This document shows, in pieces, positions 40,981 through 53,400 of a DNA stretch of 64,000 bases. The notes below the pieces were generated by a model. The model had not been told where the DNA came from and did no database searches. It was given only the letters and a program-made list of their open reading frames with translations. The translations under genes were made by a program, and so were the position numbers. Each line of letters opens with the position of its first letter. Position 1 is the stretch's first letter. The stretch covers positions 620,001-684,000 of the forward strand of contig NZ_CP053832.1 in assembly GCF_013372225.1 (NCBI RefSeq), in the 5' to 3' direction. Origin of the DNA: Campylobacter ureolyticus. GTDB taxonomy: Bacteria; Campylobacterota; Campylobacteria; Campylobacterales; Campylobacteraceae.

Positions 40981-43946
40981 TTCTTTTTATATCTTGAATT
41001 AATCAAATTTATAAAAGTAAATTTAGTTAAATTTGATGAAATTTCATCAAATGAAGTCTTTTATAAAATGTCGGGCAGCAATCTTTTAATCGGTATAGCA
41101 GAAGAAAATAAAAAATTTGAAGACTTAAATACCGTAGTAACTATCAAAAACTGGACTACTAAACATAATAGAATTGAAAATTTTGCATTTAGTGATAAAA
41201 CACTTTCTCAAAAGATATTATAAACGCAAATGCAGGTAATGACACTGTTTATGGCAATGGTGGGGATGACATTATTTACGGAGGAAGTGGCGATGATATT
41301 TTATATGGAAATGATGGTAATGATACAATATATGACACAAATGGAAACAATACGATAAATGGTGGAAGCGGTAATGATATAATCAAGGGCTTTGGTAGCA
41401 TATATGGAAACAGCGGAAATGACACCATAGAAACTTCAGTTAATTATTATGAAGAAAATACCTCTATAAATACTATTAATGGTGGAAGTGGAAATGATAC
41501 TTTAAAAGGTGGAAAAGGCGATGATACCTATGTTTTTAACTTAGGCGATGATATAGACACTGTTACTGATCAAGGCGGAAATAATGCTGTAAAATTTGGA
41601 GATGGAATAAACACAGATAACATCATAGTTAAAAGAGGCAGTAATTTAAACGATTTAGTAATCATGACAAGTAAAAACGATAAAATAACCATAAAAGATT
41701 TTTATATAGGATCATCCTATGAAGATGGTACTTTACTAAATACGCAAGATAATAAACATAAGATTATAAATAAATTTATCTTTGCAGATCAAACAGAGCT
41801 TAATTACGAAGAATTTCATAAGCTTTCATACAATGGAAAAGACAGTGATGATTTAATATATGGTCTAAACTCAAATGATTTCATAAATGGTGGAAAAGGT
41901 AATGACACAGTATATGCTAGAGATGGTGATGACACTTTATATGGTAATGACGGAGATGACATTTTAAATGGAGATTTGGGAAACGATACTTTAATCGGTG
42001 GCACAGGAAATGACACTTTACAAGGTGGAGACGGAGATGATACATATATCTTTAATCTCGGTGATGGTAAAGATGAAATTTATGAAAGTAGCGGAAACGA
42101 CACTATAGAGTTTGGAAAAGGAATTTCAAAAGATAGCCTTATAGTTATAAGAGATGGTGAAAATAATCTTAAAATTTATGTAAAAGATAATCCAAACATT
42201 CCAAATAAAGATATAAATTTAGATGAAATTAACGATGTTATAACTTTAAAAGATGTATTTCATTACAATGAAACATATAATTCAAATGTAGTAGAAACAG
42301 TAAGATTTAATGACGGTTCAACTTTAAGCTTTGATGAGCTTAAAAAAATGTCTATGCTTGGAACAAAAAATAATCAAACTACAATCATAGGCTATGACGA
42401 TATGGAAAATCTAATTAAAGCTTCCAACAACGATACTGTTATACAAGGTGGAAATCTAAAAGATACTATTTACGGCGGAAATGGAAATGATGTTTTAAAC
42501 GCAAATGCAGGTGATGACACAGTTTATGGCGGTAACGGAGATGATGAAATCTACGGCGGCGATGGTGATGATACTTTATATGGAAATAGTGGTAATGACA
42601 CTGTAAATGGCGGATTGGGCGATGATATCATCTATGCAGGTGAGGGAGATGATGAAATTTACGGTGAAGATGGTGATGATTATTTAAGCGGTGGAAATGG
42701 AATAGAAAAAAACACAGGAAATGATAAGCTATATGGAGGAGCCGGAAACGATCAACTTAGAGGTGAAGATGGAAATGATTATCTAAACGGCGGAAGCGGC
42801 GATGATAGATATTATTATTCTTATGGAGATGGGTTTGACACTATAGAAAATGAAGGCGGTGGAAGTGATTCTTTGATATTTTTTGACATTACAAGAGATA
42901 GATTAAGCTTTTCAAAAGAAGAAAACGACCTTATCATAAATATAGACAACGATGCAAATCAAGGAGTAAGAGTTAAAAACTACTTTTTAAATGATGAGTA
43001 TGCTCTTGATATGATCCAACCAAGTGACGGATATGCTTATACCAAAAACGACATAGACAATATCGTAAATGCCTTTGATAAGCCAACTCTTACAGAAGAT
43101 AAAAATGCAAATATTATTGATACTAAAAACGATGAAATTTTACAAGGAAGCGACAAAAACAACACTTATTATTATCATGGTGGAAAAGATCTTATAGTTG
43201 ATAGTGGTGGAATTGATACTTTGAAATTTATGATTAATGGATATCGTCTTAATTTTTCATCAAACGGAACTGATTTGTCATTAAGCCTTGGTAATATACA
43301 AGATGAAAATAACAATAATATTGTAACTATAAAAGACTTTTTTGCAAATGAAAATTCAATTGTAGAAACAATACAGCTTAAAAACGGTTATAAATTCAGT
43401 GCAAAAGATATTTATCAAAGCTTTGGAAAAGAGTATCCAAAAGATGACTCTTCAAATATCACAGAGCCCGAAACACCTGAAATTCCACAACCAAGCGAAG
43501 ATAATTTAGTTGGTGGCGATGAAGATAATAAATACATATTTAGCGGAGGAAATAAAACAGTAATAGATAGTGGCGGAAACGATACTATAAAATTTACGCA
43601 AGATGGAAATGGTTTAAATTTTGCAACAAACGGAACGGATTTAACTTTAAATGTTTACAATCATGAAAACGATACTATAACAGTTAAAAATTTCTTTACA
43701 AATCCAAGCAATATAATTGAAAAGTTTGAACTTAAAAACGGTTACACAATTACTTCAGAACAAATTTATCAAAGCTTTGGAAAAGAGTATCCAAGCAGCA
43801 ATCTTGAAGCATTTGGATTATCTAACACAACTATAAATAAGATAGTTGAAAATCTAAACTCTTATTCTGACGATTTAGGAGCAAATTTAAACTATGTAGG
43901 CAATGCTAAAAATAATTTTGATATTATGCAAATTTATTCTAACTAG
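40981..43946 (+). pseudogene. RTX (haemolysin-type calcium-binding) protein gene, 5'-truncated and frameshifted
   Basis: The frame opens without a start codon at about 40981 with a beta-roll linker (VFYKMSGSNLLIGIAEEN; FEDLNTVVTIKNW), breaks by frameshift at about 41213, then continues unbroken for over 900 codons to 43946. The first ATG in that frame is only at 41664. It contains several blocks of GGxGxDxLx-type nonapeptides (NGGNDTVYG, GGSGDDILYG) alternating with linker modules of the 'DGTxLSYDEL' kind, then two copies of a module ending IYQSFGKEYP. The C-terminal 45 residues (LNSYSD...FDIMQIYSN) match the tail of the 2895-residue RTX protein downstream. No N-terminal region is present, so secretion of a functional protein is unlikely unless a fused start is used. 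Confidence 0.82.
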
Positions 43947-43966
43947 CCTTCTTTATATAAAATACA

Positions 43967-44003
43967 AAATTAACCATGCTATTTTTTTAGATATGGTTAA
44001 TTT
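43967..44003. terminator. bidirectional terminator between the RTX remnant and the TolC gene
   Basis: An 11-bp perfect inverted repeat (AAATTAACCAT / ATGGTTAATTT) with a 15-base loop lies between convergent genes; T-rich on both sides. Confidence 0.75.
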
Positions 44004-44027
44004 GTAAAATTTTATAATTATAATATT

Positions 44028-45554
44028 TCACCAACTTTTACACTCATTAATCCCACTCATTATATTTGCTTTATTTATAAAATATCCTGCTTTTAGTAGA
44101 TGTTCTTTATAACTCATCTCTTTTTTAAGTAAAACAACATATGAGTTTAATACCTCTATTTTTGAACTTTCTTTTGCTTTATTTAAAGCTTCTTGCATAT
44201 TATATGAGTTTTTTGAAATTTCTTTTAACTCTTTTAGTATTTTATTAAAACTATCTTCTTTACTTAAAAATAGTTCTAAATCAGCTATATCTTTTTCATA
44301 CTTTAATCTTGCTTCTTCTTTTCTAAGTAAAATCTTTTCTTTATTTATCTCTTTATCTTTTATTCTAGCTTTTTTCTTTCCACCATCAAATAAACTTAAA
44401 TAAAGTGATAATCCAACTCTATATCCATGTCTTTTTAAATCTTTTGTAGAATCAAAATAATCATCTCTGTCATTTCCGTATAAATCATACTTTGCATATA
44501 AAGAAATAGTTGGATAGTAAGATCTTTGTTCAGACTTTAACTCATACTCATTTGTTTTTAACTCATAATCAAATTCTTTTGCTATAAAAGTATCTTCAAA
44601 TTTAATAAATCTAAACTCTTTATTAAAAACATTGAAATCTTCTAATTTAGAGATATCATCTATTTTAGATCCAACTATTTGATTAATTGTATTTAGTGAA
44701 TTATTTGCATTTAATCTAATACTAGATAATTCATAATCTGTATCTGCTAAAATAATTGCACTTTCTCCAAGAGCTAATTTATCAATCTCTCCAACACTAG
44801 ATAATCTTTTTTGATAAGTATAAAGCTTTTGATAAATAAGCTTTAATATCTCATAATATCTTATTTGATTTTTATATCTTAAAGCTTCATAGTAATTATC
44901 TAATAATTTTAATGAAACCTCATAGTTACTCATACACCTTTTATATTTACTTGCATAAATATTTTCTTTTGCTGCTTTTACTTTAAAACTATCTTTTTTA
45001 AAAGTATATAAATCATAATTTATCACAAATGAGACAGAGTTAGAATAAGATGTGTTTGAGACAAGATTATCTTTACCAACATATAAAGAGCTATATCCAT
45101 CATTAAATCTTTTTGAATACTCACTATTTGCACTTATTCCAATTTCAGGGTAATAACTAGCTTTTGAGTAATCATACTCATTAATAGCACTCATAATATC
45201 TTGCTTGGCTAAATTTAAAGTAGGAGAGTTAATTAAAGTATAGTTTAATAGCTCATTAAAGCTATAACTACTTTTAAATTTGTTTGATGAGCTATATTTA
45301 TTGTCATCTATAAATTTATCAAATTTTGTATTGTTGATAAATTTATTATTTAAGATAAATGAGTTTTTGTAATTAAGATTATTGATTGTAGTATTTATAT
45401 CAGTTTTATTTAAAATGTTTTTATTGTTTGATATTTCTTTATTTACATATAAATTATCAATTCCCAAATAGCTATTAAATAACTTATCTTTTTTTATTTC
45501 TTCTTTGCTAAAGACAAATACAGCAAATAAAAAAATACACATCAATAAACGCAT
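44028..45554 (-). CDS. TolC-family outer-membrane efflux protein
   Basis: 508 residues from ATG 45554 (AAAAAGG upstream; in-frame ATG at 45599 also possible), with a signal peptide (MRLLMCIFLFAVFVFS). After an Asn/Lys-rich low-complexity region (about 20-105), the TolC fold begins with SFNELLNYTLINSPTLNLA and repeats mid-protein (coiled coils with LALGESAIILADTDYELSSIRL, then GLSLYLSLFDGGKKKARIKDKE). It would form the outer-membrane tunnel of a type I exporter. Lying amid three RTX loci, it is the likely exit for them, but no ABC transporter or fusion-protein gene is in the window. The long N-terminal extension is unusual. Confidence 0.87.
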   Translation of the reverse strand: MRLLMCIFLFAVFVFSKEEIKKDKLFNSYLGIDNLYVNKEISNNKNILNKTDINTTINNLNYKNSFILNNKFINNTKFDKFIDDNKYSSSNKFKSSYSFNELLNYTLINSPTLNLAKQDIMSAINEYDYSKASYYPEIGISANSEYSKRFNDGYSSLYVGKDNLVSNTSYSNSVSFVINYDLYTFKKDSFKVKAAKENIYASKYKRCMSNYEVSLKLLDNYYEALRYKNQIRYYEILKLIYQKLYTYQKRLSSVGEIDKLALGESAIILADTDYELSSIRLNANNSLNTINQIVGSKIDDISKLEDFNVFNKEFRFIKFEDTFIAKEFDYELKTNEYELKSEQRSYYPTISLYAKYDLYGNDRDDYFDSTKDLKRHGYRVGLSLYLSLFDGGKKKARIKDKEINKEKILLRKEEARLKYEKDIADLELFLSKEDSFNKILKELKEISKNSYNMQEALNKAKESSKIEVLNSYVVLLKKEMSYKEHLLKAGYFINKANIMSGINECKSW

Positions 45555-45599
45555 TACAAACCTTTTTAAAAATAAAGAATTTATTTTATATAAGTTCAT

Positions 45600-45855
45600 A
45601 TTAAATATAGATAAAAAATAAATTATATTATTAAAATAAAAGATATTTATTTGGGTTTAATATTTAAAAGAGAATTATAGGTTAAATAAGGGGGGAGTAA
45701 ATTGCAGATAAAATTATTAATTTAAAGATGATTCTCTGATAATTTTAAGTAAACAAAAAACATATAATTGAAAACTATTATAAATATAACTAAAATATCA
45801 TTCAAATTTAAGAAATAAAGTTATATAATTTCTTCATTACATTAAAAGGCTAAAT
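45600..45855. other. divergent promoter region of the TolC gene and the ankyrin/RTX operon
   Basis: About 256 bp of AT-rich DNA. A short G-run (GGGGGG near 45690) interrupts it. A plus-strand TATAAT at 45824-45829 lies about 27 bp before the ankyrin gene start and is a good -10 candidate. No gene. Confidence 0.5.
45824..45829 (+). promoter_or_regulatory. candidate -10 box for the ankyrin/RTX operon
   Basis: TATAAT in TTATATAATTTC, with AT-rich DNA upstream and the TTG start codon at 45856 downstream. Transcription would begin at about 45836, giving a short leader with the AAAAGG ribosome site. Confidence 0.5.
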
Positions 45856-47406
45856 TTGAAAAATAAATTTTTAAATTCATTTATAATTATAACTTTAATT
45901 TTAGTTGCTTTTATAGTTTATAATAAATTTAAACTCTCTGGAAATTCTCATTTTACAGTCACAGCTGATACAGTTATAAAACCAGGTTCTGAAATTTCAA
46001 AGTATGTTACGCAAGAAGAAGTTGATAGTTTTAGTTTTAGATATTGGGATATAGATAATAACTATACAAAATTTGTTAATCCCATAGCTATTCCTTTAAG
46101 AGACTTTCTAAAACAAAAAGATACAAACAAAGTATTAAATTATATAAAAGATAATAATCTTAGTGCTGATATAGAAATAGAAGATGGAACAACACCTTTA
46201 ATGTATTCAAGCTTTTACAATGATACAAACACTACAAAAGAACTCATAAAATTAGGCGCTGATGTTCATAAAAAGGATAAATATAAACTTAATTCTATGG
46301 CTTATGCAATTTCTATGGGAAATATAGATATTGTAAAAATTCTTTTTAACAGTGGTGTTAAATTTGAAGAAGCACCGCTTACTCAAGGCTATATTTTAGC
46401 ACCAAGTTATCAAAATATCGACAAACTTATAATAGACGGCGATAATATAAAGATTATTTACAAATATAACTGGATACAAAAAGATTATGATACGCCAAAA
46501 GGCGGCGGATATATGTTTGAAAATATAATTTATGAAAACTGGACTAGGTTGGCTAAATTTATTTTAGAAAGCGGATATAAACCGTATCCTTATGTTTTTA
46601 CAGGAGGTGATCATATGGATTATGGAAATTCAATATATGATTTTCTATCTAAAGAAAGCATAGAATCACAAATAGAATATCAAAAACAAAACAATAAAGA
46701 TAACTTTGACTTAAATCTTTTTATGGATAAACTTTCATATGATTATACTTTATACAAAGGATTGGAAGATATCCCAAACTTTGAACCAATGCTAGATTTA
46801 CTACTTGAACACAATGTCTCAGGACAACCTTCAAAAGAACTTTTAAAAGAAAAATGCTTAAATGATTGTTCAAGCAGATATAGAGACTATATAGAAGATA
46901 AATTTAATTTAGTAAAACACAATATTCTTTTTGATTATCGTGATGAAAATAAATTAATAAAATTAGATTTTTACTATAAAGACTACAATGAAACAGTTAA
47001 ACTTATAAATGATAATAAAATAGAAACTACAACTCCAAATAATGAAATTTTAGAAGAATTTAATTTTTTAACTGATGAAATAAAGTGGTATGCAAAGTAT
47101 TGTGCAGAAAACTATATGGAAGAACTTAAAGATTTTACAGGTGCTGGGGATTTGCGTCGCTGGACTTGGAAAGAAGGTAATAAATACTCAGGCAATTCAA
47201 ATGTAATAAAGGGATATAAAAACAGCAAAGCCACTTTTAAAGACACAAAAGAATTTGTTACTTTTTATAATGAGAGAAATAAAAGACTAGAAATAATTGG
47301 ATTATTATATTCATATGAAAACTGTGATGATAAAAATAGCTCAAATTATAAAGGCGAAGAAGAGTGTAAATACTATGAGAAACGAGTTTATATAAAAAAT
47401 AAATAA
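45856..47406 (+). CDS. membrane-anchored ankyrin-repeat protein upstream of the giant RTX gene
   Basis: 516 residues from a TTG start (AAAAGG six bases upstream). One N-terminal membrane segment (FIIITLILVAFIVYN, about residues 6-22) is followed by a periplasmic-side domain. Ankyrin repeats lie at about 105-185 (EDGTTPLMYSSFYNDTNTT; ELIKLGADVHKKDKYKLNS; NIDIVKILFNSGVKF), followed by a larger diverged region to 516 that is Tyr/Asn/Asp-rich. It ends 34 bp before the RTX gene on the same strand. Ankyrin proteins encoded next to secreted toxins can be immunity or chaperone-like partners; here that is only a positional inference. Confidence 0.82.
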   Translation: MKNKFLNSFIIITLILVAFIVYNKFKLSGNSHFTVTADTVIKPGSEISKYVTQEEVDSFSFRYWDIDNNYTKFVNPIAIPLRDFLKQKDTNKVLNYIKDNNLSADIEIEDGTTPLMYSSFYNDTNTTKELIKLGADVHKKDKYKLNSMAYAISMGNIDIVKILFNSGVKFEEAPLTQGYILAPSYQNIDKLIIDGDNIKIIYKYNWIQKDYDTPKGGGYMFENIIYENWTRLAKFILESGYKPYPYVFTGGDHMDYGNSIYDFLSKESIESQIEYQKQNNKDNFDLNLFMDKLSYDYTLYKGLEDIPNFEPMLDLLLEHNVSGQPSKELLKEKCLNDCSSRYRDYIEDKFNLVKHNILFDYRDENKLIKLDFYYKDYNETVKLINDNKIETTTPNNEILEEFNFLTDEIKWYAKYCAENYMEELKDFTGAGDLRRWTWKEGNKYSGNSNVIKGYKNSKATFKDTKEFVTFYNERNKRLEIIGLLYSYENCDDKNSSNYKGEEECKYYEKRVYIKNK

Positions 47407-47440
47407 AGTAAAACTAACTAAATATAAAAGGATAAAACAA

Positions 47441-50400
47441 ATGGCAAAATTTAATAAAGGAAAATGGAGAGATATAAAAAAGGCTGAGTTTAGAAAAAGT
47501 CTAAAGAATAGTATGCTAGGCAAACATGATAAAATAGTAGATAAAATTTGCGATTGGCACTCTTCTATACTTGACGAAGTTTTGAGCACAAAAGATATTG
47601 ACACAATAGAAAAAGCAGAAAAAGAATTAAAAAATATAAAATATGCAAAAGCTTTTTTTATCTTTAGTGGAGCTACTCTTTTTATTTTTGATTCGGTTAA
47701 TAATATTGTTGAATATAAAAACCTACCAGTTGATACAACTGGTTCAAGTATAGATGATGGAAATAAAAATTTATATATTGATATTCCTAACAAAAACGAT
47801 TTGCTATTTATTGCTAAATCTATAGGTGGAGATATTTTATCTTTAGTTAGTAGGCTTAAAATTTTAAAATTTTTAGACAAAATAGGAGATTATGCTATGG
47901 GTGTAAAAGATGCGATTGAAGAAGTCGCAGATATTAACCTTAATAGATTTGATATTAGCCAAATCTTTTTAGAAAACCATAGAATAACGATAGATTATAA
48001 AGACATAAACTCAAACACAACTCAAGAAAGAAAGTATATACTTTATAAAGCTAATCCTATTTTTGATAAAGCTTTAGGCAGTGCTTGGGATAAAATAAGT
48101 GCAGATATGCGAACTCTTGATAGAGTTATATTTACTAGAGATGAGGCACCTGTTGAACTTATTTACCATAAATTTTATGATTGGAGAGCTAAAAAAATTC
48201 CTAATACTTTCGAATTTAGAGCTGGTGCAGATGACAATAAAATAATATCAGTATTAAGAAGAATAAGCTATCCAAGTAAAAATAAAGAGGCTTACTTAAA
48301 ATTGGATAGTAGTCCGCAAAAATTACTAGTCAATTACTATGCCAATGATGGAGCTAATACTAGTAGTATAAAAAATGATTTAGAAAATAAAAAAATAAAA
48401 GAAGCTGCTAAATACTGCCTAAAAGAACTAAAAGGATATGCTTTAGATAAGGGATTTTCTAGCGTTAGTGAATATGATGACCTTAATATATATTCAAACA
48501 AACATAAAGATAGTAGATTAGAGTTTTTTAAAGCTGTTATAAGGGATAAAATAGCTGAAATTTCACATACAAAAAAAGACAAAAGATATAATACTTATAC
48601 TGATACAAAAACGAATACTTTCTTATGGAATACAAATGGAACTTTTGCACCAGCTAAAAAGATAGTATTTGTAGATGGTAAATATTCTAGCAGTGCTTCT
48701 GGCAAATTCGATATATTCGGATACTCAAACCCAGATACTATAAATTTAACAAAAAATGCCGGCGATGTCTATGCTGAGCTAGGTGAAGGTTCTGACACCA
48801 TAACCACAGGAAGTGGCAATGACACAATATACACCAATGCAGATATTGATGATGAGTTTGACACCGAAGATAAAAACACTACTAATACAGTAAACTCAGG
48901 TGCAGGTGATGATACTATCTATGGCTCTAAAGGAAAAGATATTATAACTACTAAAAAAGGCACAAATCATATCTACACTAAAAGTGGAGATGATGAAGTA
49001 AATGTAGAAGATGGTAAAAACTATATTTATTTAGGTAGTGGCAGTGATAAAGTAAATACAAACAATGGAACAAACTATATCTATACAGGGATAAATAATA
49101 CAAATGAAAATGATCAAGACACTAAAGATGATATAAATACTATAAATTTAACTTATGGAAAAAATGAAGTGTATGGTTCTAAAGGAATGGATTTAATAAC
49201 TTCAAAAAATGCTACTAAAAACTATATAGTCACAAAAGAAGGTGATGATGCAATAGATATCTATGGTGGAGAGTTTAATGAAATATATACAGGCAAAGGC
49301 AGTGATACCATCACAATAAACAGTGCAAAAGGACCAAATTATATCTATACAAGCACAGATTCAAAAAACTCAGAAGATCAAGATACTAAAGATGATATAA
49401 ATACAGTTGTAATAACCACAGGACAAAACTATATATACGGCGGAAAAGGAGTTGAGAATTTACATATACTTGAAGGAGTTAATAATGCAAATTTAGGTAA
49501 TGGTAAAAACACAGTAGATATACAAGGTGGAACAAATTCTATAGTTCTTGGAGAAGATGAAGATATAGTAAATATAAGTGGTGGCACAAATTTTATAGAA
49601 GCTGGTGATGGAGATGACACTATAACTGCAACATCAGGCGCAAACACCATACACGCTGGAAAAGGTAGTGATACAATAACCACAGGAGATGGTGATGATA
49701 TAATATATGCAAATGATGGCGATAAAGAAGACAGTGATATTTTAAAAGGTGGAGATGGGTATGATGAATATCATGTTGGTAATGGCGATACCATAGAAGA
49801 TAGTGATGGAAACGGAAATATTTGGTTTAAGCACTCATATCCTTTAAGTGGCGGAAAAGAAACAAAGCCTGGTTCTAAAATATATAAAGGCTATGGATAT
49901 ACATATCATCTAAACGGAAGTGAGCTTAAAGTTACTCACGATGAATCGAAAGAAAGTATAACTATAAATAACTTTAGTCAAGAAGAAAAATATTTAGGCA
50001 TAACTCTTGAAAATAAAGTTGGTCTAAGAATAAAAGATGTTACAAAAAACGAATCGGATAAAACAGCTGAGATAACAATAGAGCTTGTTGGGGAAATAAC
50101 AGGTGATGGCTCTTTGGATGTATTTATGAGAAATAGTAGCGATAAAGCAATAACCTTTAAAAAAGGCGATACTATTAAAACTTATAAATATGATATATCT
50201 GATTATGATGATTTTATAGTAAATACTCAAAAAATAAGAAGCGCTACGAATCTTCATCCCTACTGGATAATTCCACATAAAAGCATAAGTTATGATCCAT
50301 CTAGTAGTAAATTTGGCGATTTAAAAATAAAAGATGATGATTCACCACTAAAATTGTTTGTAAGCAGTGCCGGTACCAGTGAAGCCGCTGAAAAACTATA

Positions 50401-53400
50401 CACAAATGTTACAGCTACAGGTGAGTGGCAAAAAGGTATGCGATTTGATGTAAAAATAGGTGGTAAAATTATAACTCTTGATTATAATAACCAAAGTAAG
50501 AGAGTAAAATTAACTACTTGGACTGACGATAAGCTTCCCGAGGAGGATTGTAAATTTTATGTAAGAGCCAGATTTTGGTCCGGAAATGCTACAGTATATG
50601 ATTCCGGAAAAATGTTATGCATAGTACGAGACGACGATAAAAGAAAAGATCCAAACGATCCTAAATATTATGATCCTATAGTTATAGACATGGACGGGGA
50701 TGGTATAGAGCTTTTGCCTATGGATGGTACTATAAATTTTGATCATGATAACAATGGTTTTAAAGAAGCAACAGGTTGGGTTAGTGGTGATGACGCGCTT
50801 CTTGCTTTAGATAAAAATAAAAACGGCATTATAGATAACGGCAGTGAGCTTTTCGGCGATCATTCTTCATCCAACGGCTTTGAAGAACTTAAAAAATACG
50901 ATTTAAACAGTGACGGTTTTATAAATAAAGACGATGAAATTTGGTATGAACTTGTTTTATGGCAAGATAAAAACGCTAATGGAATTTCAGATGAAGGCGA
51001 ACTTACAAAATTAAGCGAGTCCAAAATAAAAGCAATAGATTTAAGATACACCAATGTCAGCAAAGAATTTTTAGAAAATCACATCAAGCAAACAACCAAA
51101 GTAATATTTAGCGATGAGAAAACGGCTGAGGCTGTAGATGTAAATTTTAAGGTTGATTTAAGTGATACAATTATGCCTGAAACAAAAATAAGCAAGGATA
51201 TATTGGTACTGCCAAATGTCGACGGCAAAGGAAATTTATATGATTTGCACTCTGCTATGATGATGAATATTAATTTGAAAGATGAATTGAAAAAATATAT
51301 AAATGCAAACTCCATAGAAAGAAAAAAATTAATAAAATCTTTAATATATAAATGGACCGGTGTGGAAAATAATCCGACAAGCGGAAGAGGCGCTATGAAA
51401 GATACCAGAGAGTTAAATGTGTATGAAATTTTAACTGGCGAAGTATTTATCCATAGAAGTCAAGGTAAAAATCCAAATTCAACAGTTGCTAATTATTTAC
51501 ACGAGTTATATCAAAATTTTGAAGATTATGTATATGCTGAGCTTGAGCTGCAAACTACTTATAAAGGTATAATCGATACCAAATATATGATTTTGGATGA
51601 GGACACTGGCATTTTAAAATATGACTTTAAATATTTCAAAGAAAAAATGCTTGAATTATTTAACAATAAAAAATATGACGAAATGGTAATTTTAAAAGAT
51701 CTTGTAAGAGACGCCAGCGTGTATAAGCCAAGGTTTGCTTCCGAATTAAATCATGTTTTAGCGGAACTTTCTTTGTTAGATGAAGATATGTCTAAAATGC
51801 TAGGCAATAAGCATATTTTTGGCGACAACGAAAATAATACCATAAACGGAACATCATATAATGATTATATGAACGGTAACGAAGGCGATGACACTCTTTA
51901 CGGTGATGGCGGAAACGATATCTTAGTAGGCGGACAAGGAAACGATAATCTTAACGGCGGAGCGGGTGATGATACATATATCTTTGCTAAAGGTGACGGA
52001 AAAGACATTATAAATGACGGAAGCGGAAACGATACGATTGAATTTAAAGAAGGTATCACAAAAGACGATCTTATAATTAAACACTCAAGCAGTGACAGAG
52101 ATGATCTTGAAATATCCATAAAAGGAACAAATGATTCAATTACTATAAATGAGTTTTTTATAAATTCAGGAAGAGACTTTAATAGATCTTATATGATTGA
52201 AAATTTCAAATTTTCCGATGGAACCGTATTAAGTTATGAAGATATTCAAAAACTATCATATGAGGGTGATGATGAAAACAATACGATTTACGGTGTAAAC
52301 TCACTTGATAATATAATACATGCTAACGGCGGAAACGATACAGTATATTCTGGAAGTAAAAACGATACCGTTTACGCAGGAACAGGTGATGATACTTTAT
52401 ACGGTGAAAACGGAGACGACACTCTTTACGGTGAAGAAGGAAAAGATACACTATATGGTGGAAATGGAGATGACAAACTTTACGGTAACGAAGGCGATGA
52501 CACTCTTTACGGTGATGGCGGAAACGATATCTTAGTAGGCGGACAAGGAAACGATAATCTTAACGGCGGAGCGGGTGATGATACATATATCTTTGCTAAA
52601 GGTGACGGAAAAGACATTATAAATGACGGAAGCGGAAACGATACGATTGAATTTAAAGAAGGTATCACAAAAGACGATCTTATAATTAAACACTCAAGCA
52701 GTGACAGAGATGATCTTGAAATATCCATAAAAGGAACAAATGATTCAATTACTATAAATGAGTTTTTTATAAATTCAGGAAGAGACTTTAATAGATCTTA
52801 TATGATTGAAAATTTCAAATTTTCCGATGGAACCGTATTAAGTTATGAAGATATTCAAAAACTATCATATGAGGGTGATGATGAAAACAATACGATTTAC
52901 GGTGTAAACTCACTTGATAATATAATACATGCTAACGGCGGAAACGATACAGTATATTCTGGAAGTAAAAACGATACCGTTTACGCAGGAACAGGTGATG
53001 ATACTTTATACGGTGAAAACGGAGACGACACTCTTTACGGTGAAGAAGGAAAAGATACACTATATGGTGGAAATGGAGATGACAAACTTTACGGTAACGA
53101 AGGCGATGACACTCTTTACGGTGATGGCGGAAACGATATCTTAGTAGGCGGACAAGGAAACGATAATCTTAACGGCGGAGCGGGTGATGATACATATATC
53201 TTTGCTAAAGGTGACGGAAAAGACATTATAAATGACGGAAGCGGAAACGATACGATTGAATTTAAAGAAGGTATCACAAAAGACGATCTTATAATTAAAC
53301 ACTCAAGCAGTGACAGAGATGATCTTGAAATATCCATAAAAGGAACAAATGATTCAATTACTATAAATGAGTTTTTTATAAATTCAGGAAGAGACTTTAA

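Noticed and set aside
41664-43946. A normal RTX gene starting at ATG 41664
   Set aside because: RTX coding continues unbroken upstream of that ATG to about 41218 and, after a frameshift, to 40981; the ATG lies inside a beta-roll linker and has no good ribosome site.
39876-43946. An intact prophage or insertion sequence downstream of the rRNA operon
   Set aside because: No integrase, transposase, terminal inverted repeats or structural phage genes are seen; only decayed fragments.
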